DNA of 64,000 nucleotides from Nocardiopsis mwathae (GTDB lineage: Bacteria; Actinomycetota; Actinomycetes; Streptosporangiales; Streptosporangiaceae): the NCBI RefSeq assembly GCF_014201195.1, contig NZ_JACHDS010000001.1, positions 1,488,001-1,552,000 on the forward strand, written 5' to 3'. A model generated the notes under the pieces. The model saw only the letters and a program-made list of their open reading frames with translations. It had not been told where the DNA came from and did no database searches. Below are positions 36,465-47,096 of the stretch, in pieces; position 1 is the stretch's first letter, and each line of letters begins with the position of its first letter. The position numbers and the translations under genes were made by a program.

Positions 36465-36483
36465 TTAGGCAAGGCTTGCCTGC
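36465..36483. promoter_or_regulatory. candidate iron box (IdeR/DmdR type)
   Basis: TTAGGCAAGGCTTGCCTGC. The inner AGGCAA-GGC-TTGCCT is a perfect dyad. Compared from memory with the 19-bp consensus TTAGGTTAGGCTAACCTAA it matches at 13 positions, including both TTAGG and CCT ends of the core. It lies about 60 bases before sufR, where iron-dependent control of Fe-S assembly would make sense. Confidence 0.5.
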
Positions 36484-36532
36484 GTGATGAAGTGCATCGC
36501 GGGGCGTTTGCCCGCAGGGACGTATTTACGCC

Positions 36533-36547
36533 ACACTGATGTTGTGA
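36533..36547. promoter_or_regulatory. sufR: candidate SufR operator over the sufR start
   Basis: ACACT-GATGT-TGTGA. This is exactly the ACACT-N5-TGTGA arrangement I recall as reported for mycobacterial SufR at its own promoter. It also contains CACA/TGTG arms spaced by seven bases. It covers the region just upstream of and including GTG 36544, as expected for autorepression of a leaderless or nearly leaderless operon. Confidence 0.6.
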
Positions 36548-37296
36548 AAAAGGTGAGCAGCAGACGACGAGCAGGCGGGAGCGCCGTATCCGGTGCGCCC
36601 CGGGTGCCCGTCGGTCCCGAGCGGGGGGCCGAGACCGGCACCCGCGCGCGGGTGGCCCGGCTCATCCTGGAACACGGTCCGATCACGGCGTCCACGCTGG
36701 GGGAGCGCCTCGGACTCACACCGGCGGCCATCCGCCGCCACCTTGACAACTTGATGGACGAGGGGATGGTGGAGGCGCGCGACGCCCGGCCGCACGGGCG
36801 CCGCGGGCGCGGGCGCCCGGCCCGCGTCTTCGCCATCACCGAAGCCGGCCGCGACGCCTTCGTGCACGGATACGACGACCTGGCCTCCAGCGCCCTGCGC
36901 TTTCTCGCCGAGAAGGCCGGCCCCGAGGCCGTCACCGAGTTCGCCCGGCTCCAGGTCGCCGACCTGGAGCGGCGGTACCGGCCGCTGCTTGAGTCCGTTC
37001 CCCCGCAGCAGCGGGTCCGGCTGCTCGCCGAGGCGCTGTCCAACGACGGCTATGCGGCAACGGCGGGCGAGGCCCCGGCCCCCGGCGGCGGCGAGCAGCT
37101 GTGCCAGCACCACTGCCCGGTGGCGCACGTCGCGGCGGAGTTCCCGGAGCTGTGCGAGGCCGAGGTCGAGGCCTTCGCCCGGCTGCTGGGCACGCCGGTA
37201 CGGCGGCTCGCGACCATCGCCCACGGCGACGGCGTGTGCACCACACACGTCACCCCCCGCGACATCGCCCGAGAGGACCCGCCCGAACCCCGGTGA
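36544..37296 (+). CDS. sufR: Fe-S cluster-binding transcriptional repressor SufR
   Basis: 250-residue regulator of the suf operon. N-terminal winged HTH (TRARVARLILEHGPITASTLGERLGLTPAAIRRHLDNLMDEGMV, about residues 30-75), then an effector domain. The cluster ligands lie in CQHHCPVAHVAAEFPELC (C-x3-C-x12-C). With a [4Fe-4S] cluster the protein represses suf; loss of the cluster relieves it. GTG 36544 is preferred: the SufR-type operator ends on it, whereas ATG 36484 would put the operator inside the gene. First gene of the operon, 68 bases before sufB. Confidence 0.92.
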   Translation: MKKVSSRRRAGGSAVSGAPRVPVGPERGAETGTRARVARLILEHGPITASTLGERLGLTPAAIRRHLDNLMDEGMVEARDARPHGRRGRGRPARVFAITEAGRDAFVHGYDDLASSALRFLAEKAGPEAVTEFARLQVADLERRYRPLLESVPPQQRVRLLAEALSNDGYAATAGEAPAPGGGEQLCQHHCPVAHVAAEFPELCEAEVEAFARLLGTPVRRLATIAHGDGVCTTHVTPRDIAREDPPEPR

Positions 37297-37364
37297 AGCA
37301 GGCGAGGGCGGCGAACGCAAGCAATGCCAGATGAAGGACGTCTGAGTCCAGGAGGATCCGCGTA

Positions 37365-38777
37365 ATGACGTCTATCGCGCACCCCGAGCTCGAAGGGCTC
37401 GGAAACTACGAGTACGGCTGGGCCGACCGTGACGAGGCCGGAGCCTCTGCTCGGCGCGGTCTGAACGAAGATGTCGTCCGCGACATTTCGGCCAAGAAGG
37501 ACGAGCCGGAATGGATGCTGAAGCGTCGGCTCAAGTCGCTCAAGCTCTTCGACAAGAAGCCGATGCCCTCCTGGGGTGCCGACCTGTCGAAGATCGACTT
37601 CGACAACATCAAGTACTTCGTCCGCTCCACGGAGCAGCAGGCCACCTCCTGGGAGGACCTGCCCGAGGACATCAAGAACACCTATGACAAGCTCGGCATC
37701 CCCGAGGCAGAGAAGCAGCGCCTGGTCGCCGGCGTCGCCGCGCAGTACGAGTCCGAGGTCGTCTACCACCAGATCCGCGAGGACCTGGAGGAGCAGGGCG
37801 TCATCTTCCTCGACACCGACACGGCCCTCAAGGAGCACCCCGAGCTCTTCGAGGAGTACTTCGGCACCGTCATCCCGTCCGGCGACAACAAGTTCGCCGC
37901 GCTGAACACCGCGGTGTGGAGCGGCGGCTCCTTCATCTACGTGCCCAAGAACGTGCAGGTCGAGATCCCGCTGCAGGCCTACTTCCGGATCAACACCGAG
38001 AACATGGGCCAGTTCGAGCGGACCCTGATCATCGTCGACGAGGGCGCCTACGTCCACTACGTCGAGGGCTGCACCGCGCCGATCTACAAGTCGGACTCGC
38101 TGCACTCCGCCGTCGTCGAGATCATCGTCAAGAAGAACGCGCGCTGCCGCTACACGACCATCCAGAACTGGTCGAACAACGTCTTCAACCTGGTCACGAA
38201 GCGTGCCGTCGCCTACGAGGGCGCCACCATGGAGTGGATCGACGGCAACATCGGCTCCCAGGTGACCATGAAGTACCCGGCCGTCTACCTGATGGGCGAG
38301 CACGCCAAGGGCGAGACCCTGTCGATCGCGTTCGCGGGCGAGGGCCAGCACCAGGACACCGGCTCCAAGATGGTGCACTGCGCGCCGAACACCTCCTCGA
38401 CCATCGTCTCCAAGTCGGTGGCCCGCGGTGGCGGCCGCGCCTCCTACCGCGGCCTGGTCCAGGTGCAGGAGGGCGCCGAGCGCGCCCGGTCCACCGTCAA
38501 GTGCGACGCGCTGCTGATCGACACCATCAGCCGCTCCGACACCTACCCCTACAACGACATCCGCGAGGACGACACCGAACTCGGCCACGAGGCGACCGTC
38601 TCCAAGGTCAGCGAGGACCAGCTCTTCTACCTGATGAGCCGGGGCCTGGACGAGGACGAGGCCATGGCGATGATCGTGCGCGGGTTCGTCGAGCCCATCG
38701 CGCGCGAGCTGCCCATGGAGTACGCGCTGGAACTGAACCGGCTGATCGAGCTGCAGATGGAAGGAGCGGTTGGTTAA
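37365..38777 (+). CDS. sufB: Fe-S cluster assembly scaffold SufB
   Basis: 470 residues. Central part of the SufBCD scaffold on which [4Fe-4S] clusters are built in the cytosol. Motifs include [14 protein letters not shown] at the N-terminus, [32 protein letters not shown], and the C-terminal [49 protein letters not shown] precedes ATG 37365. No intein is present, unlike some mycobacterial SufB. Its last codons overlap the start of sufD. Confidence 0.96.
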   Translation: MTSIAHPELEGLGNYEYGWADRDEAGASARRGLNEDVVRDISAKKDEPEWMLKRRLKSLKLFDKKPMPSWGADLSKIDFDNIKYFVRSTEQQATSWEDLPEDIKNTYDKLGIPEAEKQRLVAGVAAQYESEVVYHQIREDLEEQGVIFLDTDTALKEHPELFEEYFGTVIPSGDNKFAALNTAVWSGGSFIYVPKNVQVEIPLQAYFRINTENMGQFERTLIIVDEGAYVHYVEGCTAPIYKSDSLHSAVVEIIVKKNARCRYTTIQNWSNNVFNLVTKRAVAYEGATMEWIDGNIGSQVTMKYPAVYLMGEHAKGETLSIAFAGEGQHQDTGSKMVHCAPNTSSTIVSKSVARGGGRASYRGLVQVQEGAERARSTVKCDALLIDTISRSDTYPYNDIREDDTELGHEATVSKVSEDQLFYLMSRGLDEDEAMAMIVRGFVEPIARELPMEYALELNRLIELQMEGAVG

Positions 38778-39954
38778 GTTGGCCAGCCCGAATCTCGGAA
38801 TCCAGGAACACTCCCACGGCAACGTGGAGCTTCCGATCTCCAAACTCGACGTGCACGGGTCGTTCGACGTCGACGACTTCCCGGTGCCGACCGGCCGCGA
38901 GGAGGAGTGGCGCTTCACTCCGCTGCGCCGGCTGCGCGGCCTGCACGACGGCCGGAACATCGCCGACGGCGCCGTCAAGGTCGAGACGCGTGCACCCGCC
39001 GAGGTCACCGTCGAGACCGGCGTCGCCTCCGGCGACCCGCGCCTGGGGACCTCCTTCCTGCCCACCGACCGCGTGAGCGCGCTGGCCTACCGCGACTTCG
39101 GCCGGTTCAACGGGGCCACGGTCGTCACCGTGCCCAAGGACACCGAGGTCGCCGAGCCGGTCTTCATCACGACCTCCGGCTCCGAGCACGGCGACGCCTA
39201 CGGCCACACCCTGGTCCGCGTCGAGCGCCACGCCTCGGCCACGGTCGTCCTGGAGTACAACGGGTCGGCGGTCTACGCCGACAACGTCGAGTTCATCCTC
39301 GACGAGGGCGCCCGGCTCACCGTGGTCAGCCTGCAGGACTGGGAGACCGACGCGGTCCACGTCAGCCACCAGTACACCAAGGTCGGCCGCGACGCCCGCT
39401 TCAAGAGCCACGTGGTCACCCTCGGCGGCGACCTGGTCCGGCTCTCCCCGAAGGTCGGCTACACCGCCCCCGGCGGCGACGCCGAGCTGCACGGCCTGTA
39501 CTTCACCGGGGACAACCAGCACCACGAGCACCGCTCGCTGATCGACCACAACGTGTCCAACACCCGCAGCCGCGTCAACTACAAGGGCGCGCTCAGCGGT
39601 GAGGGCGCGCACGGCGTGTGGATCGGCGACGTCATCATCGGCGAGGGCACCGAGGGCACGGACTCCTACGAGTACAACCGCAACCTCGCGCTCACCGACG
39701 GCACCCGGGTCGACTCCGTTCCCAACCTGGAGATCTTCACCGGCGAGGTGGAGGGCGCCGGGCACGCCAGCGCCAGCGGCCGCTTGGACGAGATCCACCT
39801 CTTCTACCTCCGCTCGCGCGGCATTCCGGAGGACGAGGCGCGCCGCCTGGTCATCCGCGGCTACTTCGCCGAGCTGATCAACCGGATCGAGATCCCGGAG
39901 CTGCGCGACCGGATCATGGACGAGGTCGAGGAGAAGCTGGCCCGCCATGAGTAA
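38770..39954 (+). CDS. sufD: Fe-S cluster assembly protein SufD
   Basis: 394 residues, the SufB paralogue that completes the SufBC2D scaffold and helps bring in iron. Beta-helix core and the C-terminal family end [44 protein letters not shown]. The apparent start is TTG 38770, overlapping the sufB stop; TTG 38779 is the other choice. Both share AAGGAG at 38761-38766, so reinitiation after sufB is likely. Eight bases overlap with the Rieske gene downstream. Confidence 0.95.
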   Translation: MVKLASPNLGIQEHSHGNVELPISKLDVHGSFDVDDFPVPTGREEEWRFTPLRRLRGLHDGRNIADGAVKVETRAPAEVTVETGVASGDPRLGTSFLPTDRVSALAYRDFGRFNGATVVTVPKDTEVAEPVFITTSGSEHGDAYGHTLVRVERHASATVVLEYNGSAVYADNVEFILDEGARLTVVSLQDWETDAVHVSHQYTKVGRDARFKSHVVTLGGDLVRLSPKVGYTAPGGDAELHGLYFTGDNQHHEHRSLIDHNVSNTRSRVNYKGALSGEGAHGVWIGDVIIGEGTEGTDSYEYNRNLALTDGTRVDSVPNLEIFTGEVEGAGHASASGRLDEIHLFYLRSRGIPEDEARRLVIRGYFAELINRIEIPELRDRIMDEVEEKLARHE

Positions 39955-40276
39955 CGAAGGATTCACCAGGATCTGCGCGCTGAGCGACATCCCCGAGGAG
40001 GGGGCGCTGGGCGTGGAGGTCGGCGACACTCCGGTGGCCGTCGTCCGCAGCGAGGGCGAGGTGTTCGCGATCAGCGACATCTGCTCGCACGCCGAGGTGA
40101 ACCTGTCCGAGGGGGAGGTCGAGGACGGCACGATCGAGTGCTGGCTGCACGGTTCGTGCTTCGAGCTCTCGTCGGGCAAGCCGATCAACCCGCCGGCGAC
40201 GCAGCCGGTCCCCACCTACGCAGTCAAGATCGATGGCGATGACGTGCTCGTCTCGCTGGACACGAAGAATTCCTGA
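39947..40276 (+). CDS. Rieske [2Fe-2S] ferredoxin-like protein of the suf operon
   Basis: 109-residue soluble Rieske domain with no membrane anchor. Ligands Cys46-x-His48 (CSHAEVNL) and Cys65-x2-His68 (CWLHGS) bind a [2Fe-2S] cluster. It resembles ferredoxin components of dioxygenases, but its fixed place between sufD and sufC in actinobacteria suggests electron supply to Fe-S assembly; that role is inference. Translationally coupled to sufD (8-base overlap) and 13 bases ahead of sufC. Confidence 0.9.
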   Translation: MSNEGFTRICALSDIPEEGALGVEVGDTPVAVVRSEGEVFAISDICSHAEVNLSEGEVEDGTIECWLHGSCFELSSGKPINPPATQPVPTYAVKIDGDDVLVSLDTKNS

Positions 40277-40289
40277 GGCTGATTCACAC

Positions 40290-42343
<2,054 letters not shown>

Positions 42344-42364
42344 GGGCGAGGGATAGCGACAGCG

Positions 42365-42847
42365 ATGCGTTTGGACGCGATGTACCAGGAGATCATCCTG
42401 GACCACTACCGCAACCCGCACAACAAGGGCCTGCGCGACCCGCACAACGCCGAAGCGCACCACATCAACCCCACCTGCGGTGACGAGGTGACGCTGCGGG
42501 TGGCGCTCACCCCCGCCGACGGGCGGAGCCTCGACGGCCGGGCCGTCGTCAGCGACGTCTCCTACGACAGCATGGGGTGCTCCATCAGCCAGGCCAGCGC
42601 GTCGGTCCTGACCGACCTGCTGATCGGCAGGACGGTGGACGAGGGCATGCGGATGCTCGACGCGTTCACCGAGCTGATGCACTCCAAGGGCCAGGGCGAG
42701 CCCGATGAGGACGTCCTGGAGGACGCGGTGGCCTTCGCCGGAGTGTCGAAATATCCTGCCCGTATCAAGTGCGCCCTGCTCGCCTGGATGGCGTGGAAGG
42801 ACGCGACCGCCCAGTCCCTGGAGAAGGAGAAGGAGGGCGCCTCATGA
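42365..42847 (+). CDS. sufU: SufU, zinc-dependent sulfur acceptor
   Basis: 160 residues of the IscU/SufU fold. Three cysteines and an Asp form the zinc site: Cys38 and Asp40 in PTCGDE, one Cys in SMGCSISQAS, and one in KCALLAW. SufU accepts persulfide sulfur from SufS and hands it to SufBCD. The stretch between the second and third motifs is the SufU-type insertion. The stop overlaps the next start in ATGA. Confidence 0.95.
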   Translation: MRLDAMYQEIILDHYRNPHNKGLRDPHNAEAHHINPTCGDEVTLRVALTPADGRSLDGRAVVSDVSYDSMGCSISQASASVLTDLLIGRTVDEGMRMLDAFTELMHSKGQGEPDEDVLEDAVAFAGVSKYPARIKCALLAWMAWKDATAQSLEKEKEGAS

Positions 42848-43212
42848 CGGAGAAGGAGTCCGCCGAGGCCGTGGCGGCCCCGGAGCAGAAGCCGGCCGCC
42901 GGTGACGAGGCGCTGGCCGAGGAGATCGCCGAGACGCTGAAGGACGTCATCGACCCCGAGCTGGGCGTGAACGTCGTCGACCTCGGGCTGCTCTACGGTG
43001 TCAACGTCGACAAGGACGCCATCACCCTCGACATGACGCTCACCAGCGCGGCCTGCCCGCTGACCGATGTCATCGAGGACCAGGCCACCAGCGCGCTCGA
43101 CGAGTTCGAGCGCGACGTCAAGATCAACTGGGTCTGGATGCCGCCGTGGGGTCCGGACAAGATCACCGAGGACGGCCGCGACCAGCTGCGCATGCTGGGC
43201 TTCAACGTCTGA
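42844..43212 (+). CDS. sufT: SufT-like metal-sulfur cluster assembly factor (MIP18/DUF59)
   Basis: 122 residues. The DUF59/MIP18 fold occupies about 20-122 with VIDPELGVNVVDLGLLYGV and TSAACPLTDVIEDQ, holding the conserved Cys of this family. SufT-type proteins help mature Fe-S targets. The first 22 residues are Ala/Glu/Lys-rich and probably disordered. Last gene of the operon, overlapping sufU by four bases and ending 44 bases before a classical terminator. Confidence 0.93.
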   Translation: MTEKESAEAVAAPEQKPAAGDEALAEEIAETLKDVIDPELGVNVVDLGLLYGVNVDKDAITLDMTLTSAACPLTDVIEDQATSALDEFERDVKINWVWMPPWGPDKITEDGRDQLRMLGFNV

Positions 43213-43256
43213 CGTCCGTACCTCGGCCGGGCGGTCGGACCGCACGACAGCCTCAG

Positions 43257-43285
43257 GGGCGAGCGCGAACGCGCTCGCCCTTTTT
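43257..43285 (+). terminator. Rho-independent terminator of the suf operon
   Basis: GGGCGAGCGCG (43257-43267) pairs with 43270-43280 and is followed directly by TTTTT (43281-43285). It is the only textbook stem-plus-T-run in the window. Confidence 0.92.
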
Positions 43286-43286
43286 C

Positions 43287-43350
43287 CGTTGATCTCGGAG
43301 ATACTGGGGTGAAAATCGCGTGGGAGACCCCACTATCTCCGAGATCAACG
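43287..43350. repeat. 64-bp imperfect inverted repeat behind the suf terminator
   Basis: Seventeen perfect pairs (arm starts CGTTGATCTCGG at 43287, complement ending at 43350), one C-C mismatch, then six more pairs, around a 16-base loop (43311-43326). It stands between the suf terminator and a convergent gene. It could be the opposite-strand terminator, or a mobile repeat remnant; the AT-containing arms differ from the GC-only terminators nearby. Confidence 0.75.
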
Positions 43351-43377
43351 AAGGGGCGGTGGCTCGCCGGCGAACCG

Positions 43378-45501
43378 TCAGTGGTTCACGGCGTACAGGC
43401 CCGGCCCCAGCTCGCTGACGATGTCGTCGTCTCCGCGCTTGGCCAGCCGCTCCAGCAGGGCCTGCGGCTCGGCCGGGACCTCCTCGCCCTCCGGGCTGAT
43501 CCGGTGCGCGATGATCTTCATCGCCTCCTCGGTGGTGGCCGGGGCGGTGTATCCGATGAGGTGCAGCGCCCGGCTCGTTGGCGTGTGGTCGCCCAGGGTG
43601 TCGGCCGGGAGCCGCCGCGCGTCGAGGCGGTCGCCGTTGACGGTCATGAAGACGCGGTCGCCGGGCTGCGCGGACAGGCGGCGCAGCAGCGGGCGCAGCG
43701 AGTCGAACGCGGGCTGGTCGCGCCAGACCAGCACGAGCAGGTCGGCGCCGGGGGCGGTCAGGCACAGCAGGCGCCCCGGCCGCAGGCCCAGGTGGGTGGC
43801 GTAGCCGGGGGGTACGGTCACCGGCGCCCCGTTGAGGTGGTCGGCGGTGACGTCCACCCGGTGCCACCACCGGCCGTCGGGCGCGCGGAAGCAGCGCGCC
43901 GAGGTCTCCACCCCGGGCAGCGACGCCTGGGTGTCCGCGGCGGCGGGTGCCGGGGCCGTCTGCCGCTGCCCGGGTGCCGGCCGGCGCCGGATGGGCAGCC
44001 CGTTGGTGGTGGTCGACCCGTCGGCGGCCTGGTGCATGCCGGCGTGGCCGCCGCCCGCGGCCTGCGGCGGGGGTTCGATCGGCGTGGCCGGGTCGACCAG
44101 CACCTGGCCGTCGCGGATGCTCACACCGGGGGTGCTGAGCAGCCACGCGCGCAGCGACTGCTGCCGGATGCCGAGGCGGCCGAGCCGGATCCCGGCCTCG
44201 GTCAGGCTGGGTGCGTCGCCCAGCATCTCGCGGGTCTGCCAGCGCAGCCGCTGCGGGTCCTCGGTGACCAGCCAGCCGTTGTGCAGGCGGCGGTCGGTGA
44301 ACAGGGTGATGACGACCCGCCACAGCGGGGTGCGCAGCGTGGGCACCTCCGCGGGGTGGTCGGGGTGCGCGCTGATCAGGTGGTCGATGGTGGTGGCGGT
44401 GCCGAGCCGGTCGGACAGGTCCCGCAGGTGCTTGGTGACGGGGGCGCCGGCCGACGATCCCAGCCATTGCAGCAGCCGTTCCTCGACACTGCGCTGTGCG
44501 TTGCGGATCTCGGCGATCTCGACGTGCACCTGGTCGGCCAGCAGGCGGATGCTCACCGGGTCCGCGGCGAACAGGCGCTCGGCGGCGACCGTGCGCTCCA
44601 GTTCGTCCCAGCCGCGGAAGAGGTCCTCCAGCAGGTCGACCAACGGGTGCGTGCCGAGTTCGGGGGCGCCCTGGGCGCAGGTGGGGCCGGGCGCGGCCGC
44701 GTTCTTGGTCGGGTTGAAGGACGGGCGGCGCGAGCCGTCGCGGCCCAGCAGCGCGTTGCGGCGCTTGGCGAGTTTGCCGGACAGGGAGGCGGCGGTGGCC
44801 GGGGCGGGCTGCTGGTCGTCGCTGCCGCCGGACTCCTCCTCGCTGCGCTGTGCGCGCAGCGCCCGCAGCGTGCGGATCGCGCGTGAGGCCGGGGTCTGCG
44901 GTGCCTCCTGCGCGCCGCCGGGCCCGGCGGCGCAGTCGGCTCCCGTGGCCGTGGCCAGGTAGGACAGGGCGTTGTGCACGTGCTCCGGAGCCGAGGCGGG
45001 AATCCAGTGGGTGACCGCGCGCACGGCCTCGATCACCAGGGCGGGGGAGGGGGCCGGTGTACGCACGGCGTCGCCGGTGAAGGGCTGCAGGGCCTGCCAG
45101 GCGGCCGTGCTGACGACGTCGGTGATGCCGCACTCGCCGTGCGGGAACCATCCGGCCATGGTCTCGGGTGTGGAGGACACCAGCTGGTCCCAGCCGCCGG
45201 CCGTGGCCAGGACGGCGCTGCGCACGGGCTCGGCGATGTCGTCCACGTCCAGCGGGCATTCGCGCAGGGTGGGCAGGAAGTCGCCGAGTTCGAGGTAGGG
45301 CCAGTGCTCGGTGGAGAGCCGGGCCAGGCAGTGCGCCAGCCAGGTAGGACCCGCGATGTCCAGGACCCGGGCCAGAGGGAGGGACCGCCACCATCCGTCG
45401 ACCAGCCGGGCATGCCGCAGCACAGGAGAGACGTCCGCGGGGTTGCTCCAGCGCAGGGCGGGCGCGAGGTCGGTGAGGCAGATCGGGGAGATGGCGTTCA
45501 T
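43378..45501 (-). CDS. large protein with sigma-region-4-like helix-turn-helix
   Basis: 707 residues without a recognisable enzyme domain. Residues about 288-350 (LEDLFRGWDELERTVAAERLFAADPVSIRLLADQVHVE) follow the pattern of sigma-70 region 4: an acidic helix, then RxRxF-like, then a helix-turn-helix. A second possible HTH is at 430-456 (SLTEAGIRLGRLGIRQQSLRAWL). The N-terminal 180 residues are helical and the linker 190-285 is disordered. The C-terminal 520-707 domain is predicted mixed alpha/beta with ALLERLAKRGDDDIVSELGPGLYAVNH at the end. No sigma region 2 is seen, so it is not a normal sigma factor. Start ATG 45501 has GAGG ten bases before it; an earlier ATG at 45543 is possible. Confidence 0.75.
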   Translation of the reverse strand: MNAISPICLTDLAPALRWSNPADVSPVLRHARLVDGWWRSLPLARVLDIAGPTWLAHCLARLSTEHWPYLELGDFLPTLRECPLDVDDIAEPVRSAVLATAGGWDQLVSSTPETMAGWFPHGECGITDVVSTAAWQALQPFTGDAVRTPAPSPALVIEAVRAVTHWIPASAPEHVHNALSYLATATGADCAAGPGGAQEAPQTPASRAIRTLRALRAQRSEEESGGSDDQQPAPATAASLSGKLAKRRNALLGRDGSRRPSFNPTKNAAAPGPTCAQGAPELGTHPLVDLLEDLFRGWDELERTVAAERLFAADPVSIRLLADQVHVEIAEIRNAQRSVEERLLQWLGSSAGAPVTKHLRDLSDRLGTATTIDHLISAHPDHPAEVPTLRTPLWRVVITLFTDRRLHNGWLVTEDPQRLRWQTREMLGDAPSLTEAGIRLGRLGIRQQSLRAWLLSTPGVSIRDGQVLVDPATPIEPPPQAAGGGHAGMHQAADGSTTTNGLPIRRRPAPGQRQTAPAPAAADTQASLPGVETSARCFRAPDGRWWHRVDVTADHLNGAPVTVPPGYATHLGLRPGRLLCLTAPGADLLVLVWRDQPAFDSLRPLLRRLSAQPGDRVFMTVNGDRLDARRLPADTLGDHTPTSRALHLIGYTAPATTEEAMKIIAHRISPEGEEVPAEPQALLERLAKRGDDDIVSELGPGLYAVNH

Positions 45502-46174
45502 CTGCGGAAGACCTCGACCTCCAGGCTGTCGGCTCGTGAACATGAAGGGGACCGCACGGGCATTCGGCTAGTGCCCCACATTACGCGTCCTCGGCCGGGG
45601 TGGCGGACCAAGTCGCTCCAATGGTCGCCAGCAGCGACGATGGCGTCGCCCTGCGCACTTCCCGGTGATCGTACGTCGGTCCGTGTCTCCTGGGTAGTCC
45701 CCGCTGCCGGATCGGCCGGACCGACGAGGCGATTCCCGGGGCGGCGGCGCGTGCCCCGGGTGACGGAGCGGGATGGCCGCCGGGGGAATCGGGCGCCGCC
45801 AGGGGCGGCTTCCCCAGGCGAAATATGTCATAGGTCACATCTGCTGGCCGGGGCCGGTCACGTGCACGCCTGGCAGAAGCGACATCACGTGTGATATTCC
45901 ACCGCAGCGCTCTTCGCGGTCGGCCCATCGGATCCCGGAACGGATCCCCGGCGGGTCGGCGCGCGGTCGTCGGCGGCGCAGGGGCAGGGCCTGTACCGCC
46001 ACGTGGCGGCGGTCGGCGGTATGCTGGTCGGGCACGCCGCCGTATCCCCAGTGGCGTCCGCTCGCGGTCGGTGCGAAGAGGGCTCCTGGCAGGCCAAGTC
46101 CACGACGTTTCCGTGCGCGTCAACGCGGATTGGGCGTGCCGTACGCACGGGTCGAGCCGCACGATTGGTAGTAC
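45502..46174. other. divergent intergenic region with several dyads
   Basis: About 670 bases between the sigma-4-like gene and the SGNH gene. ATCAC-GT-GTGAT (45884-45895) is a dyad, and GGTCAC occurs twice nearby (about 45835 and 45857). These could be control sites for either gene. Open frames here are Arg-rich with no ribosome site; I call no gene. Confidence 0.35.
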
Positions 46175-47026
46175 GTGACTGACCTGGAGATGAACCCCCT
46201 CCGTGGCGACCGCCCGGAGAGCACCCCGGCCATTGGCTCCTATATCGCCATAGGGGACAGCATCACCGAAGGCCTCGATGATCCCGGGCCCGACGGCGAG
46301 TACCGCGGCTTCGCCGACCGCCTTGCCGCGCACCTCGCCGGCGGCGTGTCCGACTTCCGCTACGCGAATCTCGCGGTGCGCGGGCGCCGCGTGCGGCACA
46401 TCTTCGGCGAACAGCTCGACCACACCCTGGCCTGCCTGCCGGACCTGGTGACGGTGCACGCCGGAGGCAACGACGTGCTGCGCCCCAACACCGACCTGGA
46501 CGTGCTCGCCGCGGACTTCGAGCGCGGAATCCGGAGGCTGCAGGAGGCCGGGATCCGCCCCGTCATCCTCTCCGGCCACGACACCGGCTGGATCCCGGTA
46601 CTGCGCGCCTACCGCGGCCGGATCGCGGTGTTCAGCATGCACCTGCGCCGTATCGCCGAGCGGACCGGCGCCGACATCGTCGACCTGTGGGCGATGGAGT
46701 CCCTCAACGACCCGCGCGCCTGGAGCGTGGACCGGCTGCACCTCAACTCCACCGGCCACCGGATCGTCGCCGCGCGCATCGCCGATCTCCTGGGTGCCCC
46801 CATGGGGCCGCAGGAGATGTGGGAGCGCCCCTGGGACACCCCGCCGCCGCAGCTGCCCCGGATCCTGCGCCGCCGCGAGACGCTGCGCTGGACCCGCGAG
46901 CACCTGGTCCCGTGGCTCAGCCGCCGCGCCCTGGGCCGCTCATCGGGCGACGGCCGCATGCCCAAGCGCCCCGAACTCACCGAACTCAACGGCGACCTGG
47001 GCGCCGACCGCTGGCACCTGTCCTAA
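46175..47026 (+). CDS. SGNH/GDSL-type hydrolase
   Basis: 283 residues. The SGNH blocks are all present: block I AIGDSITEG (nucleophile Ser), Gly in NLAVRGRRV, block III HAGGNDVLRP, and block V DRLHLNSTGH with catalytic Asp and His. No signal peptide is visible, so it should be cytosolic. These enzymes cleave esters or thioesters of varied substrates; none can be named. The C-terminal 70 residues (LRRRETLRWTREHLVPWL and a basic tail) lie beyond the hydrolase fold. GTG 46175 has no Shine-Dalgarno; TAGTAC is just upstream, so it may be leaderless. Confidence 0.87.
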   Translation: MTDLEMNPLRGDRPESTPAIGSYIAIGDSITEGLDDPGPDGEYRGFADRLAAHLAGGVSDFRYANLAVRGRRVRHIFGEQLDHTLACLPDLVTVHAGGNDVLRPNTDLDVLAADFERGIRRLQEAGIRPVILSGHDTGWIPVLRAYRGRIAVFSMHLRRIAERTGADIVDLWAMESLNDPRAWSVDRLHLNSTGHRIVAARIADLLGAPMGPQEMWERPWDTPPPQLPRILRRRETLRWTREHLVPWLSRRALGRSSGDGRMPKRPELTELNGDLGADRWHLS

Positions 47027-47038
47027 GGTGTCCTAAGG
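47019..47038. repeat. tandem 10-bp duplication at the SGNH stop
   Basis: TGTCCTAAGG is repeated exactly twice (47019-47028 and 47029-47038). The TAA stop of the hydrolase is in the first copy, so the duplication is just outside the coding frame. Probably a slippage duplication. Confidence 0.75.
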
Positions 47039-47052
47039 CGTGTGCCGCGGAG

Positions 47053-47070
47053 GCTCGCCGGTCGGCGAGC
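47053..47070. terminator. bidirectional terminator
   Basis: GCTCGCCG (47053-47060) pairs perfectly with CGGCGAGC (47063-47070), between the convergent SGNH and accD genes. Confidence 0.6.
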
Positions 47071-47096
47071 GCCGTCGCGGCGGCCGGGAGCACCCC

